From contig RPFO01000744.1 in NCBI GenBank assembly GCA_009746045.1, positions 1,024,635-1,088,634 of the forward strand: a stretch of 64,000 nucleotides of DNA. Direction: 5' to 3'. Under the pieces are notes generated by a model. That model saw only the letters and a program-made list of their open reading frames with translations, was not told the DNA's origin and did not search any database. A program made the translations under genes and the position numbers. Shown piece after piece: positions 10,060 through 21,083 of the stretch. Position 1 is the first letter of the stretch. Each line of letters starts with the position of its first letter. The stretch is from Mesostigma viride. Lineage: Eukaryota > Streptophyta > Mesostigmatophyceae > Mesostigmatales > Mesostigmataceae.

Positions 10060-11945
10060 TGCCCCACCTGCCCCCCATGACAAGGAAAAACTAACCCATT
10101 TGCCTACCCCCATGACGCGGAATAATCTCCCCCCCATACCTGTCCCCCATGACAAGGAACAAGCCCCCCTGCCTGCCCCCCATGACAAGGATTAAACCCC
10201 CCTGCCTGCCCCCCATGACAACGATTAACGCCCCCCGCCTGGCCCCCAATACAAGGAATAATTACGCCCCCTACCTGCCCCGGGCATGACAAGGAATCAT
10301 TGACCCCCCCTGCCTGCCCCCCACGACAAGGAACAACTAACCCCCGCTACCTGCCCCCCACGACAAGGAATCATTGCCCCCCCCTGTCTGCCCCCCGTGA
10401 CAAGGAATAATTAACACTCCCTGCCTGCCCCCCACGACAAGAATCATCCCCTCCCCTGCCTGCCCCCCACGACAAGAATCATCCCCCCCCTGCCTGCCCC
10501 ACATAACAAGGAACACTTGACGCCCCCTACATGCCCCCCACGACAAGGAATCATTGCCCCCCCCTGCATGTCCCCCATGACAAGGATCAACTACCCCCCC
10601 TGCCTGCCTAATTACAAGGAAAAATTACCCACGCAGCCTGCCCCCCATGTGACAAGGATTAGCCCCCTCTGCCTGAACCCCCATGACAAGGGATAATTAC
10701 CCCCCCCCCGCCTGCCCCCCATGACAAGGAGTTACCCCCCCCCTGCCTGCCCCCCATGACAATGAATCATTACCCCCCCTGCCTGCACCACATTACAAGG
10801 AATAATTAAGCCCCGGCCCCTGCCTGCCCCCCATGAAAAGGCAATCAACCCCCCCTGCCTGCCCCCCATGACAAGGAGTAACCCCCACCCCTGCCTGCCC
10901 CCCATGAAAAGGCAATCAACCCTCCCTGTCCGCAACAAGACAAATGTAAAAGAAAAACAAAAATGATGAATGTTTGAAAGTAGTCGCCAACAGAAATATA
11001 ACGCGGTCCATTGCTACAAGATTTAGAGCATATGCTCTGTTAATCATGTAGCTACAAAATCGCCATTTCGTAAGGGAGGACAACTGACTGTGAGGTGCTT
11101 TCAATCCCATGACAAGAAATTTTTAAGCTTTTCTGCATGCCCCCATGACAAGGAATAATTAACCTGTCCTGCCTGCCCCCATGGCAAGGAAAAATTATTA
11201 CCCCCGCCTTCTCCCACCCCACGACAGGAAATCATTTACCTCCCCTGCCTTCCCCTCATGACAAGGAATAAGAAACCCGTCCTGCCTGCCCCCCATGGAC
11301 ACAAGGAATCGTTAACCCCCCCTGCCTTCCCCCACCCCATGACAGGGAATCATTAACCCCCCCTGCCTTCGCCCACCCCACTACAGGGTATCATGAGCCC
11401 CCCCTGCCGTCCCCTCATGACAAGAACAATTAACCCGTCCTGCCTGCCCCCCATGACAAGGAATAAATGTATATGCAATGCGCCTGCCCCCCATGACAAG
11501 GAATAAGTAACCCGTCCTGCCTGCCTCCCATGACAAGGAGTGATTAACCCGTTCTGCCTGTCACCATAAAAAGGAATAATTCACCCGCCCTGCCTGCCCC
11601 CAAGACAAGGAATTACTAACCCGTCCCGCCTGCCCCCATGACAAGGAATAATTAACAGGTCCAGCCTGCCCCCCATGACACGGAATAATTGACCCGTCCT
11701 GCCTGCCCCCATGACAAGGAATAAGTGACCCGTCCTGCCTGCCCCCATGACAAGGAATTATTAACCCGTCCTGCCTGCCCCTAATGACAAGGAATAATTA
11801 ACCCGCCCTGCCTGCCCCCATGAAAAGGAACAATTAACCCGTCCTGCCTGCCCCCCATGACAAGGAATAATTAACTTGTCCTGCCTGCCCCCATGACAAG
11901 GAATAAGTAACCCGTCCTGTATGCCCCCATGACAAGGAATAATCC
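10060..11945. repeat. 36-40 bp C-rich minisatellite inside the CACTA element
   Basis: About 48 units of a CCTGCCTGCCCCCCATGACA core followed by AGGAATAATTAACCC-like sequence. Units at 10,070-10,920 and 11,110-11,945 are separated by about 190 bp of unrelated DNA that resembles sequence at 9,900-10,020, suggesting a block duplication. Any reading frames across it are artefacts of the repeat. Confidence 0.9.
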
Positions 11946-11999
11946 TCACCCCTCGGCAAAAATGCCAGGTAAAGGGAGTTAAAAACAACAGGAGGCACT

Positions 12000-14640
12000 G
12001 CATGCGATTCCACCTACAGCACGGTGATATCCTTAGTATAGACCCTATGTATGGGATCGTAACCACTACTCACCACAAGTCTCAAGCAGGAGCCAGTCTC
12101 AGCCATTCGCGGGTAGGCCGCATGCCCGTCCGACGGTGTCAGTCACCCGCAAGTACACGCGCAAAATGGAAGAGGAAACGGCAACACAAATGTATACATA
12201 TGATGACGAGCACGGAAAGCACCATGGTAATGAAAGCATTCAGAGAATACACATTAAAATCTCTGAAATACGTGGCAAGCTTTACCCGCAACGAAACGGC
12301 CCTACACATTCGAGCACGGGATGCTAACTATATTCGTGTTGTTAGTTAAACCGTACGACAAAAATTCGCTGACCGTGGTGCCGTTGAAGGAGCTTGGCGC
12401 GCTCCAGACGTCCTGTTCGAGCTGCGTTACAGCGTAAAGAGCTGCTTGGCTCAGGACTGCACACGTTTCTCCCTCAATGGCTACCACCATGTCCTAGCTC
12501 AGCATACATACATCGACAGTGCACCTACATCGTTACTGATAGCGGTTGCTGAAGAAATCACATCACTTCGAGGGCCTGCAACATCTCTTATTGCACAATC
12601 TTGGATGGCGCTCACTGCTTACATAGAACTTCGGTGAGTGGCCCCGTTGCTCGAGCCCTCTCTGCCCGGCGGCCGGCGCTAGCCCCAAGCACTAACCGTA
12701 GACATGGTTTTTCCTGCGCGCAACACCTACTTCTGCCTTCGTTGAACGCTGGCCTTTGGCGCAAACTTTGAATTTTGGGAAAGGATGCTGACGGGCAACT
12801 GTTGCGCAATGCAGTTTTTCCGGGTACGGCCGCTCCCTGAATGGTACGGCGATCAAGGACGCGATTACGCCAGCAGCAAGCGATCCCAACCAAGCGATAC
12901 TGTAGAGTGACGACTGTTTCTCTACCACTGGTAAATACTCGTCATAAGTACTTTTACTTAATTTACTGGACGTCATCTGATGGCTGTCGGATGACTGGCA
13001 TGGCCAGGGCATGGCCACAAACTTACGGACCGCCGATAAGAGTCAGCAGACTGACAGACGGCCGCAAATGCGTGGACAATACTAATAGACGACGCCAACT
13101 ATCGTCTTGCGCAAAGTCTTGCAAGCTTGTGCAAGTGATTCCCGTGGTGGCGACTTGCGACTTGCGCGGGTGTTCCCGTTGAAGCTAAACGATGACAAAC
13201 GAAAGACGTGCTTGTGCTCCAAGGAAAAGCTTGTGGCCGGGGAAGGTGGAAGACGGAAGCTACGCCAAGGCTCGCAGCCAAGGTGGGAATTACATGCTGT
13301 GACTTTTTCAGCAATGGCGGTATGGTAGGAACGAATAACTACATATAAGGAATAGGATCATAGACTCACTGATGACCGTCATGATTTTCTTAGCAATTAA
13401 ATCGCCGTCCTTGATGAAATTTATCTAGCTAGCTCGGAGGGCCAGAAGAAGCCATCGGGGGAGAAACACAGCCAGGATCTAGAATTAAGTTGTCATCGAT
13501 CTGTTCGCTGGTAGGCACAGCGCCATTCGGACATCCAGAAGCTAACCCACTCTTAACCGTTTGAGGTGAGTAAGTAATTCTTCGTCCGAAATACTGACAG
13601 TCTTGCATCGACTTGAACACGCCGTACGCACGTGACATTCTCGTGCATTGCCCTAGGGCCCACCGCCCATGATGCTACATGGGCCGCCCAGAGTTTCCCG
13701 CCAAGTTAGCCATGCTCGCAGTACATTCATTTTCTCCTAGATACACAAGGTCAATTGTACTATTCAAACCAAATCTGGTTCAATTCTTATGAAAGGCATC
13801 GATATCAAGGAGACAACCAGCGCATGGGAGAATCCGGACCATGGTAACTCGAGCCTGCCGATGTGTACAGGTTGCGTCACGTGCTTATGAATTAGGTATT
13901 TAAATAATGTACAGGTTGAGCGTATCATGTATGCCACGGTCTGCTATTGCGTCACTTTCCTTCTTTTCACAAACTTCCGTTGTTTAAGCTAACGGTTCTC
14001 CATACATTCGTATGTTGCATCTGTGCTGCCATTTCGATGTCAATTTCGCGCGTGTACTTGTGATGCCTGATACCGTTGGACTTGCACGTGGCCCCATCGC
14101 ATGTGGCAGCGGCGTGGTCGGCTGTCCAGCGCGGCCAATTTTTTTATGGTGAGCAACTGTCATCATTCTTCATCTAGTGTCCATTCACGAAGCTGTAAAC
14201 ATGCTGTGCGTTGCAGCCACCATTGGATGTCCGCATTGTAATTCAGTCCAGGGGCACCCAAAGGCCTTCGGGACTTGATAATGATGTTTTATCGGTTGCA
14301 ATTCCCTCATGGGAACGCCTTCTTTATTTGAATATTCAACTCCGGTTTGTTTGTTTGTTCGTTTGTTTAGTACTTTACAACGGTTCTACTGACTGTGCCG
14401 TTTAATAGTTCTTTGTGTTCTGGTATAGCCCAGCCGGCAGCACTGTTGTTACCGCCAATGAAGCACAATTGTGAGCCGAAGAATTGTATTTCTTTGTTTT
14501 TAACGCTAAAGAGGCACATTGGAGAGCCAAAGAATGTACACTTTCTTTGTTTGTTTGGTAGCTAGAAAGCAGGCAGGAGAGCACACACGGGAATAATTTG
14601 TTTTCTGCATTCTTGTTTTATTGAGCGTTTGTAGGTGGTG
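12000..14640. other. CACTA interior without recognisable genes
   Basis: Only short open frames, none resembling a transposase or other family. A diverged two-unit repeat of about 65 bp lies at 14,440-14,570 (shared: agccaaagaat and tttctttgttt). Confidence 0.5.
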
Positions 14641-15255
14641 ATCCCTCCAGCATTAATAATTGGAATTAAATGTAGCAGTTTGGAAAGTGTATTTTGTGCT
14701 TCCAGCTTCTATGCATATTTTTGGAGCCCTGCTTTTAGCTACAAATCATACGAACTCCTTTGCCGTTGGGAGACTCTTCTGTGAAATCCAGAAGCCTTGG
14801 TTGACATGCGTGGCATGGATAGATTTTTTCTTTCTTTCTTGCCTTAGTAGCGTCTTTTTGCTGATAATCACAGGATTTTTTCACCCACCCCCCACACCCC
14901 CCACACCAAACGACTCCTTTCTCTGTCAACTTTAGTTATGATGCCTTCTACCTCGTTAGATTTTATTCGTACCCTGTACGGGGCATATATTCAGTTGATT
15001 GGCCTAACTTTTCCTTCGCATGGATCTGGCGTCAATCTTTCTTCTTTCTTTCTCAGAGTGCCGTATTCACCATAGTAGTGAGATTGCAAGAAAGTAGATC
15101 GTAAAGCATCCTGGCATCTTGGAGAAACTTTACAGCTCCCACTTGTTTTTTCGGCAGTTTGCAACGCAACGCTCTTCTCTAGGGATTCCTGGGGTTTCGC
15201 TGTTCTCCACATCTTGTGAGGTACATGGGGACGAGTTAGGTGAGAATACCCGTCC

Positions 15256-15360
<105 letters not shown>

Positions 15361-15949
15361 CGCTATCTCACTTTCTCGGTCCTAAAATCAAGCCATTACT
15401 CACAAACAGCCACGCGACTGCTGTGCTCTCACGACGTCTCATTACACACAGCTGATTTCGGGTATTCATCTCACTTAAGATCTTTGTGTGTTCCCTTTGC
15501 TGCTTTGCCGGATAACGCATGTATCCCTTGCATGCAGGCGATCTACCTAACACAACCATGGCGGACACATTGGCCAGCATGGCGGGGAGGGCACCTGCGG
15601 ACACAGATTTTGTAGGCTCTGAGCCCTCGTCACATCGCTGTAGCACTGGACATTGTCATGCGATAAATTTCTAGAGAGTCCATTTTTTTCAGCAATGATC
15701 GCTGGGACAGCCCTATGACGGATGTTATACTGCATTTGTGAGATGCTTGCGGTTGTACATCTTGCACGCCACCCTCGGACTGTGATTGAGTGCACTCTTC
15801 ATTCATGTGTTTTGTCAGTAAAGTTTGTCATGCTAATGTAATGCAGAAAACCGCAATTCAGGCAGCAAGGCAGCAGCCATATTGATTTTAATGAAGTAAG
15901 TTTACCTGTGCGTGGTGTCGATTTGTCAGTTTGCTATGCCTTTGTTTAT

Positions 15950-16275
15950 CGTGTTGACATTTTGTCATGTTGACATTTGTTGACATTTTTCTTGCGTTTG
16001 GCCTGCGTTTGTAAACGTCTTGACATTTGTTGACAAATCACCTTGGCTTGTCAGTGTTTTGACATTTGTTGACATCAACATAAAGTTGACATGTCAACGA
16101 TTGTCAACGTTTTGTCAACATTGTCAACATTCTGTCAAGTTTTGTCAAGCTGTTGACATTTTTTTGTCTAGTTTTGTCACACTTTGTCACACTTTGTCAA
16201 CAATTTGTCAACAAGTTGTCACACTTTGTCAACAAGTTGACAATTGTTGACAAAAATTTGTCACACTTTGTCAAC
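15950..16275 (-). repeat. Right subterminal TGTCA array of the CACTA element
   Basis: Inverted counterpart of the left array: dense TTGACA, TGTCAACA and TGTCACACTTTGTCA motifs running into the right terminal repeat. Confidence 0.85.
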
Positions 16276-16290
16276 ACCCGGCTCCTAGTG

Positions 16291-17238
16291 CAGTGACCAG
16301 ATCCCACTTTGATCCGGGAGCAAAATGATTGGCTGTACGTTACGAACAAAAAACGAAATTTTAGTATAAGTTCCGCAGCGCTTGCTGAATTTGCCCCCTT
16401 TCCAAGGCCCGCTGACGTTTGGGACGCACTGATTGTCGTAATAATGTAACCCTTTGAGGGTGACGTCCGCTTGGCACTCAACCATGCTGGAATAATCCGG
16501 AACAAAATGTGTGCACGTATTCCTATGCCCCCTTATCAACGCCGCTTATTCCTAGTGCAGCTGGAAACACCCGCCGAAGTCCAAACACTGCAGACGAGCA
16601 CTTGCCACGTGGCAAATCCTCTTTGGCAGTAGGCTCGCCATATGGGGGCCATGACCACCCGCCGGCAGGCTATTTCAGCCGCAGCCCCTATATTTATTTA
16701 GGGGCCGGACCAATGCAGCCACCAGCAGCCTTGGGGCCAGACCCTAGTACCCGTGAAATTTTGGCTGGGCATGTCACCGCTCCTCCGATGGGTTTGGCAC
16801 GTTACACCGGCACCATGGTTACCTAGCAGTGCGAGGCAGCATTCCTACTGCCTACTACAGGCCGGATAGTACCACTTCAGTATACTAATACTTGCATCTC
16901 TCCGTACTCCAGTATTCTGCCACTGGCTGACGTGGCAACAACCCTCAACTGAAACAAACCCACATGTGCACACGTGGCATGCGCCTGATGGCGGTGTCAA
17001 GTGACTTTGCACTGCCGCACGTGGCGGCCACTAGGAAAACCCACGTGGCAGGCACAGGTACATAACCTCCAACTTTATCCACGTGGCATGCTTCTACTGG
17101 TCCATAGGCGGCTACCACGGTCCTGAGCCAACCCGGCGTGACGTGCAGCCCTGGTCTATGAACATATTCAGTTACACGTGGCAGATCATGATTTCTACTG
17201 GGCTGCAGTAAACTGAACCACGGACGGTCATTCCGTGA
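16291..17238. other. Intergenic region rich in ACGTGGC boxes
   Basis: No coding region. Seven or eight ACGTGGC boxes lie between 16,604 and 17,190, most inside CCACGTGGCA or CACGTGGCAT. In land plants CACGTGGC is the G-box/ABRE bZIP and bHLH binding core. A plus-strand copy of the dispersed GGGGCCGG...GTCACC repeat occupies about 16,690-16,810. The boxes lie downstream of the minus-strand integrase gene, so they could belong to an element end rather than to a promoter. Confidence 0.55.
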
Positions 17239-18237
17239 TCACCTAGAGTTATGCTCAGCAAATTTATTCCTGGGGACAACAGGATCTGCTGCTTCGCGTG
17301 GCTGTTTCTGAGATGAGGGAGGAGCGACCTGCTGCTCATCCAGTGCACGTTCCTCCTGCCCAGTTGGACCAGTGGGCTGTGGTGGGGCTGCACCACTGAG
17401 GAACACAGGAGCGTCTATGGTTGTGTTGCTTGCATCAGCTATGTCCCTAGCCAATTCACTGGGTGAGACCAACCCACCAGACTGAGGCTCTGAATCCATG
17501 TCCAAGAATTCTACCCCTGACACGTCTGCCAAAGGAGGGTAATAAAGCTTCAGTCTATGCTTGCCAACCATTCGCTCTCTGTGATGCTGAATAGTCACCG
17601 TGTCACCTGTTTCTGACAACCTGATGATTTCAGCTGGACCATGCCATCTACCAGAGTGGGCTTTATTCCCTTCCCCCTCCCTATAGTAGAGTACCTGATC
17701 CCCCACTTCAAACACAGGCCTGGCATTACTTTTATCCTTTTTTGCCAGCAACTTGGCCAAGTGTTGCCTTTGCGTGTTGTAGTGGTCTAGTACCTCCTGA
17801 GAGTAGCTGCCTGATTGCAGGCCAATTGATGTGATTTCACCAAAAGGAGAAGACATGAGGGGCTTGGTGTTCAGAGTTCTGCACACCTCAGCTGCCCACG
17901 CTGTCCTATCAGCATAGCTCCCAGACTCTGCTGTCCTGGACTCATTTTTCTTTATGAGGTCCCTGATAGCACGCATGGTACGTTCAATCATCCCCTGGCG
18001 TTCATGATCTTGAGCCCCAGCAATGTCTATCTTGGGCAGATCAGGATAATCTTGTATCCACGTGAACTGCTGATCCAGCATTAATTTTTCCTGAGGATGA
18101 TACCGTGCTAGTGCAATCAGCAGGGCTCTGTGCAGTTGTTCATTGGCCATGCCTGGCAATGGTTCTATCACCACAAACCTAGACCAGGCATCTTTTAGGA
18201 CCAAGTAATACACCGTGTCCTTCACCACGTGTATCAC
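17239..18237 (-). CDS. Retroelement integrase core with GPY/F-like domain
   Basis: About 330 residues. The start looks like an rve core: HVV, then LVLKDAWSRFVVIEPL (first catalytic Asp in KDAWSR), then LMLDQQFTW in place of the usual DNGxEF (second Asp), then RQGMIERTMRAIRDLI, the analogue of the NGxxER helix carrying the catalytic Glu. After about residue 185, VFEVGDQVLYYREG followed by RWHGPAEIIRL is typical of the C-terminal module of Gypsy-class integrases. The last 100 residues are a Pro/Gln-rich tail. It overlaps the upstream frame by about 60 bases in a different frame, so one indel or a frameshift joins them. Confidence 0.75.
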   Translation of the reverse strand: MIHVVKDTVYYLVLKDAWSRFVVIEPLPGMANEQLHRALLIALARYHPQEKLMLDQQFTWIQDYPDLPKIDIAGAQDHERQGMIERTMRAIRDLIKKNESRTAESGSYADRTAWAAEVCRTLNTKPLMSSPFGEITSIGLQSGSYSQEVLDHYNTQRQHLAKLLAKKDKSNARPVFEVGDQVLYYREGEGNKAHSGRWHGPAEIIRLSETGDTVTIQHHRERMVGKHRLKLYYPPLADVSGVEFLDMDSEPQSGGLVSPSELARDIADASNTTIDAPVFLSGAAPPQPTGPTGQEERALDEQQVAPPSSQKQPREAADPVVPRNKFAEHNSR

Positions 18238-19579
18238 ATCCGGCCCCTACTAGCTTTCCTCTAGCCAGTGGTGGGGTGGCCACATGCCATCTCTTGGGTT
18301 TAGGTGCATGCAGTTGGCACGCTTCACAGTGCTTCCTGACATGCCTGCACATCTGCTCCAGGTCACGGCCATCAATTTTGTTGGCCAGCCTTTCTGCCAC
18401 TGCCTCATGCCCCATTGCCTTGTGTAGCTGTTGGGCTAACCTGGCATAGGAGATAACCTTATCTGCTGCTGCATCTAAGGAGGCTATAGTGGGATCTTGG
18501 GCCACCTGTGCTAACGTCATGTCATAAGCCAGGTCCCAATCCACGTCCTCACTGTCAGGCAACACAGAGCAAATAGAAGGTACACGGCCATTTAGAAACC
18601 AGGGTACAGGAGACTTACAGTCGTCCTGAGTGCTGGCTTGTTTTGTGGGGCGCCCCGTCGAGGCTCCCTTCCTGGGCTTTTTGCAGCGTCCCCCTGCAGG
18701 TAACGGGTGGCGGGGCTCCCAGCAACCTGGGCACACATCCACATCAGATCCAAGTTCGGGTTTGCCCTTCCAGCAATCATCCCTCTCATGCCCCTTGCAT
18801 GAGCACCTGGTGCAGTACAGGGTGGAGTCATGAGGCTTACCTTTCTGACTAGGCCCCTGGGAGGGCCCGGCCTTACTGCCTGGGTTCCCCTTTCCCCCCT
18901 TGTCTGATTTCCCCTGCTGCTTGGATGACCCCCCTGCCTTCTTACCTTGCTGGGGACCCTTGAACACCGCCTTGACCTGAGCTACCACCTCCTTGATGAG
19001 CTTCTTCCTGCTAGGACCTGCACCGTCCTGACCTCCCCCCCCTTGGACCTTGTTAACCTTGGGTTCCTTGACAGTTGAGAAGGGTTCTAGGCTCTGCTGA
19101 ATGAACAACATGGCCCCCCTAAAATCATCCCACTTGTCTTTAAGGCCAGCCAGCAGAACTGCATTGGTGTTCTTGTCCAGCTCAGCTTTGGTGAGCCACT
19201 GATGGATCAGGTACTTAGAGTTGAGTTTCTTCAACTCCTCGTCCCTGTCTATGTACAGGACATACTGTTTGTTGTCACGTACGTAGTCAGACTTGTTGAC
19301 TTTGTACGAGGCCAACCAGTTGAACCCCTTGAGCGCCTGCAGGTGTTCCCCCTTGGTCAACAGCCCTTTTAGGTCTGCTATGAATTCTGTGAAGATTTGC
19401 ACCTCCTCTGCCCCAGGTGTGCTGGCCCTCCTCTCATACATCTGTACCATCTGTTTTATGCTGGGTGCAGATTGGTGGATCGTGTTAGACACCCTAAGAG
19501 CAGGAAACCAATCACGGATGTTATCATGGGACCAGGAGTGTTCTATCTTGAAAAGAAACTCAAGTGCATCCTCCTGCAC
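18179..19579 (-). CDS. Gag-like capsid, CCHC knuckle and integrase H2C2 finger
   Basis: This 466-residue frame begins with a capsid-like helical region (about residues 1-160). A Lys/Gly-rich basic linker follows, then CTRCSCKGHERDDC, a CX2CX4HX4C knuckle at about residue 255, then a second Cys-rich patch. At about residues 390-425 lies LHKAMGH...CRHVRKHCEAC, the HHCC finger that precedes retroviral-type integrase cores. Only about 130 residues separate knuckle from HHCC, far too short for protease plus reverse transcriptase plus RNase H. The frame starts at a GTG codon after an overlap of about 40 bases with the upstream frame, so it is probably reached by a -1 shift or was broken by an indel. 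Confidence 0.7.
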   Translation of the reverse strand: MQEDALEFLFKIEHSWSHDNIRDWFPALRVSNTIHQSAPSIKQMVQMYERRASTPGAEEVQIFTEFIADLKGLLTKGEHLQALKGFNWLASYKVNKSDYVRDNKQYVLYIDRDEELKKLNSKYLIHQWLTKAELDKNTNAVLLAGLKDKWDDFRGAMLFIQQSLEPFSTVKEPKVNKVQGGGGQDGAGPSRKKLIKEVVAQVKAVFKGPQQGKKAGGSSKQQGKSDKGGKGNPGSKAGPSQGPSQKGKPHDSTLYCTRCSCKGHERDDCWKGKPELGSDVDVCPGCWEPRHPLPAGGRCKKPRKGASTGRPTKQASTQDDCKSPVPWFLNGRVPSICSVLPDSEDVDWDLAYDMTLAQVAQDPTIASLDAAADKVISYARLAQQLHKAMGHEAVAERLANKIDGRDLEQMCRHVRKHCEACQLHAPKPKRWHVATPPLARGKLVGAGCDTRGEGHGVLLGPKRCLV

Positions 19580-21042
19580 AAATCCCCCTCAGCTAGACCT
19601 GGGAAGGTAATCCTATCTTCCCTACGGGATGCATCAAACCTGGGTCGCTGTGGTACAGCGACAGCCGCTGATGGTTGAGGTTGCTGCTGCTGCTGCTGCT
19701 GCTGCGGTTGCTGTTGCTGGTGCTGCCGCTGCTGCTGCTGCTGCTGCTGCTGTTGATGCTGTGGCTGCTGCTGCTGCTGGGTTGTCGCTCCAGCGTTGCT
19801 GCCGCCCGCCATACCCCCGGTGTTTGAGGGTGCCCCGCCCCCTGGTGCTCCCCCGTCCTTCCCCTCGTCACCATCCTCCTCTGGATGCGACCGCTGGGGC
19901 GTAGACGATGGTCCACACCCCGCCTGCCACTTTCCTTGGCGTACCCGCTTGGCGGCCCTCAGCAGTTGCTCCACTGCCTCTGCTGCCCGCGCCCGCTTGG
20001 TCGGGTTGGTCTCCGCTGCGTCCAGCTCCTGGTGGAGTAGTGCAGCGATGCGGTCCAGCTCCAAGTCCGTGTCGGTCTGCAAAGTGGTTTTGGGTGTGGG
20101 GGGTGGGGGGTGGGGTGTGTCTGCACCAGCGCGTACACGCTCACGCGCGTTTAACAAAGCCGCTCCTCGCTGGGCCCTTGCTGGCTGTGGGGTGCGCATG
20201 AAGTCCAGTACCGCGTCCTCGGGCAGCGGCTCATGTGGCGCCAGACCACGCTCAAAACGGATGGCGTCTCCGAATTCGCCCTGCAGAGCCCAGGTCCTAG
20301 CCGCCTCCTGATACCGGCGTAGAGCCCTCTCCTCCTTCCGCATGCGCCTGTCGAGGGCACGTGCGTTCCGCCTGCTCTTCCTTGCCAGCCTGGCCTCCTG
20401 CTCCCTCCTCGCCGGGCCCACCATTGCTGCCAGTGCCGCCTCCGACCTCTTCGTGGCCGCGTCCAGACGCGCCTGATGACGCCGGGTCTTCTCCGTCGCC
20501 TCGTGCGCCTTCGCACGAAGTCGCCGCAGCGCCCGATGCTGCACCTCCCTGGCTGCACGCTCCCTAGCCAAACTGTTTTCCGCCATGGACCGCACCATCG
20601 CCCGCTTCGCCTTCCGCTGGCAATGCCTGGTGTACTCGATCTTGGCCAGTCGCTCGGCCTCGACCATAGCCGGGTCCATCAGAACCAGCACCTCACCCTG
20701 ATCTCCTGGCTGCATCTCCACCGAGGAGTCTGTCTCCTGCAATACATCCCCAGCCCTGCGCCGAAAGTTGCGCGCTGTGCGCCTGTGCGCAAAGGTGAAG
20801 AGCTCGACGTTCTTCTTGCGGAGAACGTAGGGGGGCGCCTCGCGCGCACCTTCCGCGCGCAGGCCTGCCCTGGCCACGCGATCCCGCTCCTGCTGCCGCT
20901 CCGCGAGCACCCGGGCTGTCCTGTCTATCTCAGTCTCCGCCCGCAGCTGAGCCTCGCGCTGAGCCTCCAGCTCGCGCTGCTGCTCCACCTCTCTGCGGAG
21001 CTGGGCCTCCTGCCGAAGGCGCTCTGCCTCCCGGCGGAGCAT
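19543..21042 (-). CDS. Charged coiled-coil Gag N-terminal region with polyQ
   Basis: 499 residues from the ATG at 21042; the frame is open further back to about 21187. The first 270 residues are strongly Arg/Glu/Ala-rich (REAERL, EAQLRREVEQQRELEAQ) and predict long coiled coils. The C-terminal third is Pro/Gly-rich with a Gln tract encoded by a CAG/CTG repeat, then a short ITFPGLAEGDL end that overlaps the capsid-like frame. The position before capsid and zinc knuckle suggests an N-terminal Gag extension. No enzymatic motif is visible. Confidence 0.55.
   Translation of the reverse strand: MLRREAERLRQEAQLRREVEQQRELEAQREAQLRAETEIDRTARVLAERQQERDRVARAGLRAEGAREAPPYVLRKKNVELFTFAHRRTARNFRRRAGDVLQETDSSVEMQPGDQGEVLVLMDPAMVEAERLAKIEYTRHCQRKAKRAMVRSMAENSLARERAAREVQHRALRRLRAKAHEATEKTRRHQARLDAATKRSEAALAAMVGPARREQEARLARKSRRNARALDRRMRKEERALRRYQEAARTWALQGEFGDAIRFERGLAPHEPLPEDAVLDFMRTPQPARAQRGAALLNARERVRAGADTPHPPPPTPKTTLQTDTDLELDRIAALLHQELDAAETNPTKRARAAEAVEQLLRAAKRVRQGKWQAGCGPSSTPQRSHPEEDGDEGKDGGAPGGGAPSNTGGMAGGSNAGATTQQQQQPQHQQQQQQQQQRQHQQQQPQQQQQQQQPQPSAAVAVPQRPRFDASRREDRITFPGLAEGDLCRRMHLSFFSR
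19680..19785. repeat. CTG/CAG trinucleotide tract encoding polyQ
   Basis: Interrupted (CTG)n on the plus strand, read as Gln-rich sequence on the minus strand. Confidence 0.9.
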
Positions 21043-21083
21043 CGCCTCTCTCTGCTCCCTGTCCTCAGGCAGCTCAAGATCGA

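Noticed and set aside
16020-16250. Frame encoding Cys/Gln/Leu-rich peptide in the CACTA right end
   Set aside because: Arises from the TGTCAAC repeat array.
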